Shown here piece after piece: positions 1 through 10,815 of a stretch of DNA of 64,000 nt. The stretch spans positions 551,016 to 615,015 of the forward strand of contig NBIV01000011.1 in assembly GCA_003194525.1 (NCBI GenBank). Reading direction: 5' to 3'. The stretch's first letter is position 1. The number at the start of each line of letters is the position of its first letter. The translations under genes and the position numbers were made by a program. The notes under the pieces are model-generated. The model worked only from the letters and a program-made list of their open reading frames with translations. It had not been told where the DNA came from and ran no database searches. This DNA comes from Gracilariopsis chorda (Eukaryota > Rhodophyta > Florideophyceae > Gracilariales > Gracilariaceae).

Positions 1-1
1 A

Positions 2-1468
2 ACTACGGGGGATAGGATGTATGTAGCGGATTCAGGAAACAACAGAATTCTGGAGATTGATTTGGATTCCAAACGAGTTCTACGTGTCTTTGGGAGTGGG
101 GAAGCCGCATTGGCAGACTCCAATGACCCTACAAAAGCTGCCTTCCACAGTCCACAAGGATTAGCAGAGTTCGAGGGCATTCTGTACGTCGCTGACACAG
201 AATCCCACGCAGTGCGTGCAGTAGACCTCAAAACTGGGGACGTGACAACTATAGGCGGGAATGGCTTGCAAGGATTTGATTACGCAGGGGGAAAGATTGG
301 AAAACTTCAGCCTTTGTCTTCGCCATGGGATGTTGAAGTAGCTGATAGTACGTTATACGTCGCTATGGCTGGCACACATCAAATCTGGAGTTTGGAACTG
401 CCAAGACCGGGGCTTAAGCGGTCTTTTGCAAATCCGTGGCAGGTCTTTTCGGGGACTGGCAGAGAGCTGGAGAAGAACTCCCAGAACGGGAAACTCGCTG
501 GATGGGCACAGCCCAGCCACCTTAGCGCTGGATCAAATGGATGGCTATACGTAGCAGACAGTGAATCCAGCTCCGTGAGAGGAATTGAGATTGATAATGA
601 TCTTCACCCAACGAAGACTATTGCTGGTGGTGATGGTCTCATCGCTGAAAATCTATTCGCGTACGGAGATAAGGAAGGACGCGGAGCAGGGGCCAAATTC
701 CAACACCCTCTGGCTGTCTGCTATGACAACCAGCGGGATGTAGTGTATGTTGCAGATTCCTACAATCATCGCATCAAAGTAGTAGAACCGTCAGGATCTG
801 CCAGAGTCTTGTGCGGAAATGGTGCGCCGGGACTGCGTGATGGCTCTGCAAAGGATGCCATGTTCTGGGAGCCCGCAGGGCTCAGCCTGTCTGCGGAAGG
901 AGATAAGCTGTACGTTTCTGATACCAACAATTTTGCTATTCGCGTGGTTGATATCGACAAGAGGACGGTTGCAACACTTACTTTGGCTTCAGAAGTACCG
1001 AAGGCTAGCGTTGGCGAAAAAGAGAAGCCGCTTGTGCCTTATCGTAGGCGTGCTGTCGAAATATCCTGTGACCCAGTGAGGCCGACTTCTACAATCACTT
1101 TTGCAATAGGCCTTCCCGACAAATCGCACTTTACACCTGGAACCACGAGTAGGTATCAAGTGAATCTCAAGAACGGGACGTCTGAGGACAAGACATCATC
1201 CGGCTTGATGGTCGCGACGAGCGGAGTAGTAAAGCAAAATGGAAGCTACGGTTCGTTCGCTCTGAATCTCTCTGAGTATTCTGGGTTGCTCAAATCGTCA
1301 GAAGCGATTGAAGTAGAAGCAGTGACTTATTACTGCACGGATGAGGACGGCACATGCAGAACAGAGGCCGACATCTTCGAAATACCCCTATCGTACGAAG
1401 CACCGGATACTAGAGAGGTATCACACAAGATTGTTCCGAGGCGGAGAGCGACCGTGCAACAAGCTTGA
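2..1468 (+). CDS. NHLRC2-like NHL-repeat beta-propeller protein, C-terminal part (5' truncated by window edge)
   Basis: The reading frame is open to the left edge, so the real start lies outside; the first internal Met codon is at 17. The visible 488 residues carry successive NHL repeats (motifs such as YVADSGNNRI, YVADTESHAVR, YVADSESSSVRG, YVADSYNHRIKVV, YVSDTNNFAIRVV), which form a beta-propeller. A C-terminal beta-rich domain with a Cys-containing VTYYC..DGTC motif follows. This order matches the C-terminal two thirds of NHLRC2 and of plant SOQ1-type proteins, in which a thioredoxin-like domain precedes the propeller. That upstream domain is not visible here, so whether this is a cytosolic NHLRC2 or a plastid SOQ1-like protein cannot be decided. 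The stop is TGA at 1466-1468 and no intron is seen. Confidence 0.85.
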   Translation, partial: TTGDRMYVADSGNNRILEIDLDSKRVLRVFGSGEAALADSNDPTKAAFHSPQGLAEFEGILYVADTESHAVRAVDLKTGDVTTIGGNGLQGFDYAGGKIGKLQPLSSPWDVEVADSTLYVAMAGTHQIWSLELPRPGLKRSFANPWQVFSGTGRELEKNSQNGKLAGWAQPSHLSAGSNGWLYVADSESSSVRGIEIDNDLHPTKTIAGGDGLIAENLFAYGDKEGRGAGAKFQHPLAVCYDNQRDVVYVADSYNHRIKVVEPSGSARVLCGNGAPGLRDGSAKDAMFWEPAGLSLSAEGDKLYVSDTNNFAIRVVDIDKRTVATLTLASEVPKASVGEKEKPLVPYRRRAVEISCDPVRPTSTITFAIGLPDKSHFTPGTTSRYQVNLKNGTSEDKTSSGLMVATSGVVKQNGSYGSFALNLSEYSGLLKSSEAIEVEAVTYYCTDEDGTCRTEADIFEIPLSYEAPDTREVSHKIVPRRRATVQQA

Positions 1469-1681
1469 ATGGCGAACGAATTGATTAGCCGCAAGTAATG
1501 TATGGAGATTTGTCATGTAAGTGTAATCTACACTAAAATCACAGAAGTTATGCTTGGGGGAGGTTAGTAAGACGCGTTTCCACATAGGCAACATCCCGTG
1601 ACCTTTGGGTACATTTTCCCAGTCTTCTTCGAAGCGAGAAAGACTGTACTCAAAACAGCGAAAAGGACTGGCTATCGATTG

Positions 1682-2603
1682 CTAGAACGCCTTGACTACG
1701 GTTACATCAAAGTACAATGTCGCGTTTCTCGGAATTCCTGGTGGTGGGTTCTGACCATACCCTAAATCTGGGGGAACGATAAGATGTCTCTCACCCCCTT
1801 CGCGCATGTTGCTTATGCCAATATCAAAACCTTTGACACATTCGCCGATTCCAAGACGGAACTTGAACGGCTTTCTCGCATCGGCTTTGTCGATGATCTT
1901 TCCGTTCTCTAGCCGAAGGGTATACTTAATTGCCACATTTCGTCCTTGAACTACCTTCTTTCCAGAACCGACGATAATGTCTTGGAACTGAAGACCAGAG
2001 CGGTGCGTGATAACGGGCAACCCCCGCTTTCTTACTACAATTTTCTTACCCTCAGCATCATCCTTCTTTTCAGAGCTGTCCTCGTCGTCGGCATCATCTT
2101 CTGAAGAGTTGTCGTCGGACATATCTTGATTGCCTTCTTCCCCATCGTCAAAGACGACTTCCATCCCCATCATACCCGAGGCAAGGTCGACGTCCTCGTC
2201 TTCATCTGAAAAAACGTCGTACTGATTCCCCACAACGTGAATGACGGCACCATTAGCTGAGTTGCCAGCTATAGATAGACCAAGTCTGGAGGTAATCGGT
2301 AAATCCAACTTTGCGTTCTCAGATCTCGATGAGAGAACAGCAATCGCTACTCTTTTCGCTTCCTCTTCATCTTCCACATCATCATCTTCCGGTTTGCAGA
2401 TTTCGAGTACCACTCTCGCATCCCTTTTTTTCGGATATTCAACTAGACACGCCTTGTAGAGTCAAACAGTTAGTGCCTAGATGTACATTGCTCCGTTATG
2501 GATATTTTATGCAACTTACATTGCTCAGATATACATGTTGTTCAGATGAAGCATCTATCCACACGACTTGCTTCGGTTTAACTTCCACACCAACGAAAGA
2601 CAT
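1682..2603 (-). CDS. Nuclear FKBP-type peptidyl-prolyl isomerase with nucleoplasmin-like N-terminus
   Basis: Two exons on the minus strand: exon 1 2603-2520, intron 2519-2453 (GTAAGT..AAG, 67 bp, phase 0), exon 2 2452-1682; 284 aa. The spliced N-terminus (MSFVGVEVKP...VYLSN then ACLVEYP) is the first strand region of a nucleoplasmin-like domain. Highly acidic Asp/Glu stretches and a short basic stretch (KKIVVRKRG) follow. The last ~110 residues are an FKBP domain with GYGQNPPPGIP and LYFDVTVVK. The active-site Trp of FKBP12 is Phe here (VKGFD). This architecture is that of nucleolar histone-chaperone FKBPs (yeast Fpr3/Fpr4, plant FKBP53). It probably binds histones and isomerises prolines in chromatin. 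It is divergently transcribed from the PDI gene at 3289. Confidence 0.9.
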
Positions 2604-3288
2604 TTTAACTAATGTAATGCGAGGGAGGGTGGTTCGCTCGTTGTTGCGCGGCTGCTGCTACGAGTAAGGCGACTGCGATCTGCTACTTTGTAGCTCCCTG
2701 TGTTCTTCTTGACAGGCGCAGCACAAAAACTGGACTGCCACTCGATAAAGATGGGGACCTTTGACTGGAATCGTTCTACACTTCTGCCTTCAAGGAGACT
2801 CTTAAGCGCCTTATAACCGACGGTGAGTTGTCACCGACGAAGCACACCCACGTTACCTTCAGCGAGTCCCACAACGGATCTACTCAAAGTAGATACTGTA
2901 CCTTTGTACCTAAACATTGAATCACCTTACGCGAGGCATCTTGCAAGTTGCAACGCGAACACGGATCATGGCACAAGACGTTCCGGATCAAACATAGATG
3001 AGATCAAATAATTGCAACTATCTGCATAATCTAATCTCATGACACGTCAACTAGAAATCCTTGTCAAACGTGTCAGAAAGAAAACGCCCGGATCTACTCT
3101 CTACGCATGCTGCGGAACGCAAACCTCGCATTGGCTGCCCATTGATTGTTGGCTCCTGCTACAGAGCTATTCACATCGTTGTGCGGTAAAAAGCTATCTA
3201 TACCTTCAATTGCTTCGAAACTAGCCGCAGTGAATCCCCTATCGCCCTCTTATCGTCATTTACAGACTAATCTAATCTTCGACACCAC
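2604..3288. promoter_or_regulatory. Divergent intergenic region between FKBP and PDI genes
   Basis: 685 bp separates the two start codons, which point away from each other, so both promoters must lie here. Small ORFs on the plus strand (2823-3011, 3039-3224) have no recognisable content and look like chance frames. I see no clear TATA box, repeat or RNA gene. Confidence 0.4.
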
Positions 3289-4667
3289 ATGAAAGCTTTA
3301 TCCACCATGCCGATCATCACCTTTGGAGTTCTCTTTTCCGCTTTAGCGTCATTGACCTATGCACTTTATCACAACGATATCACTCCGAAGAACTTCGATA
3401 CGCTACTCGATCCAGCGAAGGCATCCATCATGGTAGAATTCTATGCCCCATGGTGTGGACACGTAAGTTGTTTGAATCTCACTGGCTCTGCCATTCGTCT
3501 CTTTCAATAAGCGATTACCTCTAACATCTTTCAGTAGTGCAAGAAGCTGGCACCAGAATACGAGAAACTTGGTGAAACGTTTGCTTACACGAAAGACGTC
3601 GTCATCGCTCAAGTTGATGCAGACGCTCACAAAAGTCTCGGCGATCGTTTCAAGGTTCAGGGCTTTCCCACACTCAAATGGATTCAAAAAGGCTCGTCTT
3701 TTGACAAGGCAGAGGATATCAATGTCAGGCGCACGGCGCCAGAGTTGCTCAAGTTTGTCAATGAGAAGACCGGCCTCAGTAAGGAACTCAAGGGCTCTGA
3801 AGACCGCACACTTGAACTCACGCCAGCAAACTTTGAAGAAGTGACGCAGAGCTCGGATCATCATACTCTTGTCATTTTCTTTGAGCCAAAGTAAGTAACT
3901 TGTCTCTATATCCTCCACAACTACCCGAGGCCGTTGCTCGTCATTCCTTATCGCTAACTTGTTCATCCGTGCGTGTGATTTTCTTTCTCTTTTGTTTCTC
4001 AGTAACCGAGCAGTACGTTCCAGTCCATCACGTCCCGTTTCTGTTCCACTGCTGTGTTCTGACATTATACTTCTTCTGTAATCAATTGTTTCAGAGCGAC
4101 GCGGCTTTGCTAGTCTGGAAGCGACTCGCTTTTCTTTACTCTGACGACAAAGAGGTCGTCATTGCCAAGTTGGACAGTGACAAATTTGCGCACCTAACTG
4201 AACAGCAAGGTGTATCTTCATATCCATCAATCAAGTACTACAAGAAGCAAGGAGCTGAGAAATATGAAGGAGAAACCACAATTGAAGCACTCGTTGACTA
4301 CGTCAACATGAAAACTGGACTAGAAGTCTCAAGCGATGATGGAGTAATCCCGTCAGCAGGAACGATTCCGGAGATAGCTGAGCACATTAGGTCATACATC
4401 GAAGCAAGGACGCAAGAAGACCGTCAAAAGGTCGTAGATGCGTGCAGGACCACAGTGGAAACATTGGACGCGAGGGCTAAAGAAAACTTCGATTACTACT
4501 CAAAAGTATTTTCGAGAATTGCTGAGAAGGGAGAAGAATACATCATCAAGGAGAGGGCCCGCTTGGAGAAACTGCTTGATGACGCTGAAAGTATGCAACG
4601 AATTTATCGCAGGAAGTTCATGAAACGTATGAATGTACTGCATGACTTCTCTAAAACTGAGCTTTGA
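3289..4667 (+). CDS. ERp38-type protein disulfide isomerase with ERp29 C-domain and KTEL retention signal
   Basis: Exon 1 is 3289-3462, with a signal peptide (Met-1 to about residue 26) and thioredoxin active site WCGHC. The first intron, 3463-3537, splits the CGHC motif between His and the last Cys. Exon 2 runs 3538-3890. Intron 2 starts at 3891 (GTAAGT) and ends at 4096 (single intron), or is split by a possible 10-nt microexon at 4003-4012 with the next exon at 4095; both restore the frame. A second thioredoxin fold follows without its CxxC (FFEP in place of FYAPWCGHC). The last ~100 residues form an all-helical ERp29 D-domain, and the protein ends in KTEL, a KDEL-like ER retrieval signal. 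Domain order matches plant PDIL2-1/ERp38, but with only one redox site. Expected role: oxidative folding in the ER lumen. Confidence 0.9.
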
Positions 4668-5290
4668 CTTGATTCCTGGGATATACGGCTAACGCTAGTC
4701 AATCGCGGACGAGCCGAGACAGACTGTGGCGTCCTGTCCATTAGGTAATAGTGCATAACAATGTCCTCCTAGGATGTCGCGTTCTAGTGGTGAGGGGAAG
4801 GAGTCGTAGAAGCATGTACGCTTGTTCGTTCACAAGAAAGAGAACCTTCACAAGTGTGCCTCGAAAAACAACTTGCCATATTCCATGAGGCGTCTTTAAT
4901 AAGATTCATAAGCCACTTTTCTAACATGAGACTCCTGCAAGCCCCACATCCTTCGATCAATAGAAGTCTTTAAATCATGGAGCTAGGTGGAGGTTCGGTT
5001 CTCATGTAGACAGGCAGACAAGACGGACATACAAGAACTTTGATTGGTACGAAACCCTTCTGTGCTATCCATGTATGCGTAGCTTGAAGAACATATGTTG
5101 TACAACTCGAGGTCTCACCCTGTGTAGTCAAACTCTTCGGATGTTTCTCTGTCAACCCACCGCAAACTTCACATCCTATGCACACTTGACATGGTGTGTT
5201 CCTCTTTCTTTTGTTCACTTCGCTCTTTGTATGGTTTGCAGATCTTCGGGGCGTTTCAGAGATTCCGAAATGACTCGTTCTACTTCACAT
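4668..5290. other. Convergent 3' intergenic region, nothing recognised
   Basis: 623 bp lies between the stops of the convergent PDI (+) and dehydrogenase (-) genes. It should hold both 3' UTRs and polyadenylation sites. Short frames here (for example 4970-5218 minus) have no recognisable domain. Confidence 0.5.
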
Positions 5291-7134
5291 TCAAGACTCA
5301 CGATCACCCCATGGCATTGGCGGGTTCTGCTGTTGGGGTGTCGGTACAGGGGGCACTGCAGCCGCGGCAGCCGCTGTCGACATGGTAAGAGGCACGGTTG
5401 GAACAGCAGTGACAGAAGCAACCGAAGCAACCGACGCAACTTGAGTAGGCAAAGAGGTTGGAAGTGAAGTATTGAGACCGGTCTGAATAGTGTTTGCAAT
5501 GTTTGGAAGGGGATTGTTAATTGGCGGGGCAAGAGTATTGGCTTGTGAGGTTATTGGTTGAATGGGGTGGGGCGTGCAGTCGATGATAACTTTGATAGCC
5601 TTGCCGACACGGTTTCGCGCAGTCTCAAATGCATCCAAGGCATCCATCATCTTGAAGCGATGGGTCACAAGTCTCTTCAAGTTAACCTTACCGGAGCTGA
5701 CCAACTCAAGTGCAGCGGGGTAGGTGTTGCAGTAACGGAACACACCACGTATGTCGACTTCGCGCATGGAAATCTCAAGGACTGGTAACGAGATATCCGG
5801 ATGGCCCATTCCTACGAGCACGACAACGCCACCTCGTTTGGCGCCATATATACAAGCCTTAATAGCGGATTCGACACCGGATGCATCAATGCAAACATCG
5901 GCTGCAATGGCTTCCACTGAGACCTTGGGATCTCCCTCGGTGTGGGCAAGAATGACTCTGTCGGCTCCAAGCTCCTTCGCCACTTGCAGTCGATCGGCAT
6001 CAATGTCTTGAATGAGAATGCGGGCAGCACCCGATGCTTTTGCCACCAACATGCACATGAGACCGACCGGACCAGCACCAGTGATAAAAACGGTGGAACC
6101 CAGGGAAACGTTTCCTCTTCGGCATGCATGGATACCAACAGACAGCGGTTCGAAAAGAGCGGCTTGGTCAAAGGAGATCATAGGAGGAAGTTTGTATAGA
6201 AAGTGGGCGGGATGAACAATGAAATGAGCGAGAGAACCATTAATGGGCGGAGTAGCAGCAAATTTGACATGCGGACAAAGATTGTAACGACCGTGTCTGC
6301 AATGTGAACATGCAGAGCAAGGAACTCCAGGCTCGATTGCAACTCGATCGCCCTCTTCAAGCCCTGTGACGTTTTCACCGATAAGACGGACTACACCCGA
6401 GCCTTCATGACCGAGAATCATAGGCTTGTCAATGACAAAGTCGCCAATGCGGCCATCGGTCCAGTAGTGCACATCCTGTAAAAAAATTGCATGCAATGGA
6501 TGAGAACGGGGCGTGTTAGAAGACGTGATGGGGATACGGACGTGGAGAATAAAATGGTACTTACCGAGCCACAAATGCCGACAGAGCGCATAGCAACGAG
6601 AACGTGACCCTCCGGAATGGCTGGAATGGGGACCTTGTCGATACGAAGATCACCGGCGCCGTGAAGCACGACAGCCTTGTTTTCAATACCATCCACGTTG
6701 AGGTGAGCATTGGCCTTGAGCAGGCCATCGTACTTGAGGCGTTTGGAAGGGTCGACGTTAGCAGTACCAGGCTGTCTTTTACGGAAGCGAGCGGGATGTC
6801 GTTCGTACACGGCCTTTTGTGAAGCGGGGATCTTATCGCACTCGAGGATGTGATTCTTCATGGTTTCAATTTTTCCGCGGATACGGGTTTGAATATCTGC
6901 TTTGAGACAATAGCGACAGTTTGCGATGCGAAACTTGGATTCTTCGCCGTTGACGGTCTGCCACATGCCCGCGTCGGCGAAGAAAATCCACTCTGGACTG
7001 CGCTTAGAGCGGTTACGAATGCGATTCTGACAGGCTAGTTTGACGAGATTGGGGTCGAGTTCGTCTTCCGGGGCGACATCCTGTGGGCCTGTAGGCATGG
7101 GCTGGGACATCTGCTGCGACATGTGCTGCGTCAT
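5291..7134 (-). CDS. BED-type zinc finger fused to a sorbitol-dehydrogenase-like medium-chain dehydrogenase
   Basis: Exon 1 is 7134-6565, intron 6564-6476 (GTAAGT..CAG, 89 bp, phase 0), exon 2 6475-5291; 584 aa from the Met at 7134. That start is chosen because the upstream frame runs into G-tract promoter DNA. Residues ~48-115 hold a CxxC-x18-HxxxC finger (C73, C76, H95, C99) like BED/hAT fingers. A zinc MDR dehydrogenase begins near residue 153: catalytic-zinc GICGSD (Cys188) and GHE; structural-zinc cysteines CSACSHCRHGRYNLC; Rossmann GAGPVG. This is the sorbitol/xylitol dehydrogenase subfamily, oxidising polyols with NAD. About 90 residues of Pro/Thr/Ala/Gln-rich tail follow. Exon 1 encodes both the finger and the first 38 residues of the dehydrogenase in one frame, so the fusion does not depend on the intron call. 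Confidence 0.85.
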
Positions 7135-8254
7135 TTGGGGGGGGGGGGGGAACGGTGGGGGGGGAGACGGGAGGGCAACGAGGGGGGGTGTGAAGAGGGG
7201 AGGGGGGGGAGGTGAAGTCGAAACGAAGAGGGTTAAGGATAACGGAGATGGTAGCGCGGCTAGCTGCGCGTGGCGCGGGGGCGTGGAGAGGGCCTTTGGT
7301 GTAGGTGGTGGCAACTTATTGCGCTGCACGTCGTCGGCTGTCGCTGCGCACTCGAGTTCAAAACCGGCGCGCGGCGCAAGGCGAGTCGCGCGCACCAGCG
7401 GCTCCACGGAGGTCGTCCACAGTTGGCACGCCTACAGTGCGCGCGCACGTGTGCGCGTGTGCACGTGTGAACGTGTGCACGTGTACAGCGGGACGCGTGG
7501 CGCGTTACAGGGCGCTGCAGCTGACAGTGCTGCTGTTGGCGGCGGCACGCGCGCCGCGGCTGACAAACGTGGCGCAGCACATGGGTATCTCAACAATGCA
7601 AGTGCGAGCGCGGCGCGAACGGTCAGCGAGTGCGCGCGCGCGCTGGCGTGTCCGTTTCAGCGTTTTTTGGAGCTCGTCTACATGCACCAGCATTAGCGCT
7701 GTGCTCTTTAAGGCGTTCGTTGCAACGCTCTTTTCAACGGCTACGCTTTGCTACCATACGCGACTCCCGTCGCGGTCGCGCGCTCGATTCACTGCTGCGC
7801 GCTTCTTGAGCATCCGCCATTAGTGCCGTTTCGTTCATTGCCTCCCCCTCGTAACCTTTAGGCTCGGTGAACCGCTCGGTGAACGTTGAAAACGCAAACT
7901 TCACAACTGCACACACCCCCCTCCCCTCTCCTCTCCCGCAGTCAAAAAAGGTTGCATCCATTCCCTCCCCGCCCCAACCCCCCTCCCCCCCCCTCCACTA
8001 ATCCCGCGTTTATTACGCGTGGGCCCTTCCAAACCATACCTCCACCAACCACCCGACACGTCAATACGAGACCACTCCATCCTCACTCACCCCCTCCCAT
8101 TTCTTCCCGCCCTCGCGGAAGAAGAAAAAAAAAAAAAAAGTCGACACAAGGCGTAGCCCACGCTAATCGCAAGAACGGCTAGCGCCCACCCGCATTCAAA
8201 CCGTCCGCGCGTCGTACGCGTTTGTTGTCCGCTTTGCCGACCCGCCCCCTCATC
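7135..8254. promoter_or_regulatory. Divergent promoter region with G-tracts and alternating purine-pyrimidine DNA
   Basis: 1.1 kb lies between the divergent dehydrogenase (-) and tetraspan (+) starts. It contains long G runs (7137-7210), a CpG-rich stretch with alternating GT/GC dinucleotides (about 7435-7486), a C-rich pyrimidine tract (7913-8000) and an A run (about 8126-8142). Long overlapping ORFs here are low-complexity artefacts. Confidence 0.5.
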
Positions 8255-9027
8255 ATGTCAAAGCTCTTTTCCGTGCTCGCAGCCTTTCTCAGCTTCGTAT
8301 CCCTCGTCTTGGTCGCCGTTTCAATAGCAACCAATTACTGGGTCAAACTTTCTCCCGACACCCAACCACAATCCCCTCTAAACCCTCTTGCAAATGATAC
8401 CTTTTCGGATCCCACCCTCTTGGTGCAGTACAACCTTGATTACTTTGGTTTATGGGTTGGTTGTCATCGCGAAGTTGTAAGTCATTGCTCTGCCTTGTCC
8501 GCCGCCTCCTTGCCAGTTCGTCTCGCGCTTGCGTTCAAAATGCTTACCGATTGTGTTGTCCATTGTGTTTGTGCCAGACCTTTAACAAGGTATCATGCGC
8601 CTACATAGGCGCTTCTTGCTATTCCGATGTGTGCTGGGTGCGAAACGGTCGACAGGAAAAATGCTCTAATTTCCGCTTGCCGCAGATAGACAACTGTTCA
8701 GCCTACCAAGCAACGCGAGCAATGGCCATAATCGGCACCATCTTTCTTGTACTGGGTTCTTCAATTCTAGTCGTATCCGTGTGGGTCTCCTCCAACAGTT
8801 TGTCAATTGCGGGAACAATCTCAACGTTGCTTGCATCAGTCTTCCTCATGATTGCTTTCGCTGTGTTTTACGATCGCAATTTCAACTACCTCGACGATAT
8901 TGGCTCTATCGGTTGGTCTTTCATTCTTCTCATCGTCGCATGGCCGCTGGCATTTGTCGCTTTTCTGCTCGGTATTCCTGCCTCGCTGCAAAGTGAAAAG
9001 CGCGACGAGTACAGTCAAATGGAGTAA
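8255..9027 (+). CDS. Claudin/PMP22-like four-helix membrane protein
   Basis: Exon 1 is 8255-8476, intron 8477-8577 (GTAAGT..CAG, phase 0), exon 2 8578-9027; 223 aa. Four hydrophobic segments are visible: residues ~5-26, ~106-128, ~131-152 and ~161-183. The first extracellular loop reads NYW...YFGLWVGC...VSC, which is the W-GLW-C-C signature of the claudin/PMP22/EMP superfamily, in the right place between helices 1 and 2. Further cysteines (CYSDVC, KCSNF, DNCS) sit in the same loop. The C-terminus is short, charged and cytosolic (SEKRDEYSQME). Superfamily membership is well supported; function in a walled alga is unknown (membrane organisation or cell-cell contact are guesses). Confidence 0.75.
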
Positions 9028-9586
9028 CAAGTGTCCATGCGCAAGCCGAGCGTGGTGTGTCGTTGCACGTGAAGCATCAGCCTATGTGTTTCGGGGCTTT
9101 GTGTTTTCTGTTTCGTTTTTTTGGTCCTTGTCGCCGTGTGCCCCATTTTATCGGCCGTCACACTCTTTCGTTTTGCCTCATCGTGGCAAGTTGGCGCTGT
9201 TCATGCTCTTTGTCTTTCATATCATTTGTTGTTTCTTACCGTTAACCTCAAATTGTCGTTTTCTGGTGTTTCTGTTTCTGTTAACCATTGTTCTTGGGAG
9301 CCTTTGTGGGTTATACCTCCGGCGCTCCGATTTTCGATTAATTCTAACCCTTAAGACGTCTGACATGCTCCATTTCTCTCATAAAAGCCCCCATCCATTC
9401 TTCCGTATGGCCTTTGCCTTTTTGTCTTTTCCCTCCAATGCCTGCCACCTCTTGCCAAACAACAAACTTCAAAAGGTATGAGCTTTACAGGGATATAAGG
9501 TTGAGCCCCTGCTCTTTAATTACGCTTTTAACGTAGGGTGTAACATAGATATACATACATACATACGCAAAATGCTGCCGTCTCGC
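9028..9586. other. Convergent 3' intergenic region
   Basis: 559 bp lies between the stop of the tetraspan gene (+) and the stop of the putative plastid gene (-). It is T-rich on the plus strand (long T/TC runs 9090-9330), as expected for a 3' UTR, and holds a short CATA repeat (9555-9566). No gene is recognised. Confidence 0.5.
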
Positions 9587-10222
9587 TTAGCTGGAGTTGC
9601 TACCTTCCGACAGTTTCTTCAGGAACGTTAGCACAGCGTTTGTACTCACTTTGTCCCAGTTTTCGTCCGAAACAACACGACCCACCACATCTTCTTCAGT
9701 GGCCATCAAATTTACAGACAGGCGAAGCTTTGTCTCACTATCCACGTCGCTCACGGATGTCTTCTCCAACACCACGTCAGTGGCGCCTCTCAGGTCCACA
9801 AACCCATCCTGCCCATGACTGTCCATCAACAATGGGCGCAACCAAATTCTGCCCTTTCCGTCATCAAGCTCCTGCACCACCTCTGCAAACATGGTGGCAA
9901 ACCCCAGTTTCTCCACCTTGACGATGTTTCGGAGCCGTCGATCGGCGCCCTTTTCACGAGACTCGACGCGCCGAGCAGAGTAATTGAACTCGGCCTCCAG
10001 CGACTCTGGGCGCCACGGCGGAAGCAGCGGTTTCGAGCCGTCAAACCGTTCAAACTCGCGTCTGTGATGTCGGTGTATTGGCGGCAGTTCGTCAAAGTTG
10101 TGGCCTCCGGGGTTCTTCGCGCACGCTTGCGGACTAATAGCCGGGCGCACGGAGCTATTGTTGAGCCACGCTCGGCCTCGACTGGACGCAAAAGCCCCCG
10201 TAAAGCTGCTCACGAAAGCCAT
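9587..10222 (-). CDS. Conserved-looking protein, probably plastid-targeted, function unknown
   Basis: The ORF gives 211 aa from the Met at 10222. This start is preferred to the upstream non-ATG extension because it yields a Ser/Ala/Arg-rich N-terminus (MAFVSSFTGAFASSRGRAW) that resembles a plastid transit peptide. The mature part is mixed alpha/beta with a compact central core (VKVEKLGFATMFAEVVQELD, then GRIWLRPLLM) that looks like a folded domain. I do not recognise the family. It may be one of the plastid proteins of cyanobacterial origin; that is inference. No intron. Confidence 0.6.
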   Translation of the reverse strand: MAFVSSFTGAFASSRGRAWLNNSSVRPAISPQACAKNPGGHNFDELPPIHRHHRREFERFDGSKPLLPPWRPESLEAEFNYSARRVESREKGADRRLRNIVKVEKLGFATMFAEVVQELDDGKGRIWLRPLLMDSHGQDGFVDLRGATDVVLEKTSVSDVDSETKLRLSVNLMATEEDVVGRVVSDENWDKVSTNAVLTFLKKLSEGSNSS

Positions 10223-10815
10223 GGCTCGCGGTATTGAGTCAATGACCAAGTTGCCGGATACGCAGCAGCGAGCTGAACGTCTGGTGGTTACACCCCGGTT
10301 GGCGTGCAACCCGCATCGGTGCTTAAACCGCAATACGTGACGTGGAATGTTGCCGCGTATGCAGTTCTTTTTTTACTGTATCCTGCAAATCTCGGTGCAT
10401 ATTATCTTCCCAAAAAGGAACGCCTGCAGCATTCATGCAGCGTCCAGCTGGGCAAAACTGGTGAATTCAACGCCAGCGCTTTCCAAAGTGGCCAATCAGG
10501 GCAGAACAGACGCTTACAACACTACTGGCAAACTGGCGGTGCGGAGCATCTGGATTGAGGCAACCAAATGCTCCGTTGAACGAGCCGCCACCTCCTTCGT
10601 TCGCTTCGACCTTCGTGCAATGCGAAGATTATGGAGGTTATGCCTATCTACACGCTCCACGTCTATGCGGTTGAGGAAAATTGGGAAACGCCAGATCCCG
10701 ACACATGGCGACGTTCAGTGCTCGGCACCAACAAAGTCAGTTAGTTTAGTCGATAATTTATCTCTCTGGTTACGGCAAACGCCGAGCTAATGGAAACAAA
10801 TCACAGTGGGGTCGA
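10223..10815. other. Intergenic, nothing recognised
   Basis: 593 bp upstream of the putative plastid gene and downstream of the TPX2-domain gene. It must hold the promoter of the former and the 3' UTR of the latter. Plus-strand frames here are short and unrecognised. Confidence 0.4.

Noticed and set aside
7040-7823. Long plus-strand ORFs (218 and 172 aa) in the divergent promoter
   Set aside because: Glycine- and arginine-rich products of G-tracts and GC/GT alternation; antisense to the start of the dehydrogenase gene, with no domain.
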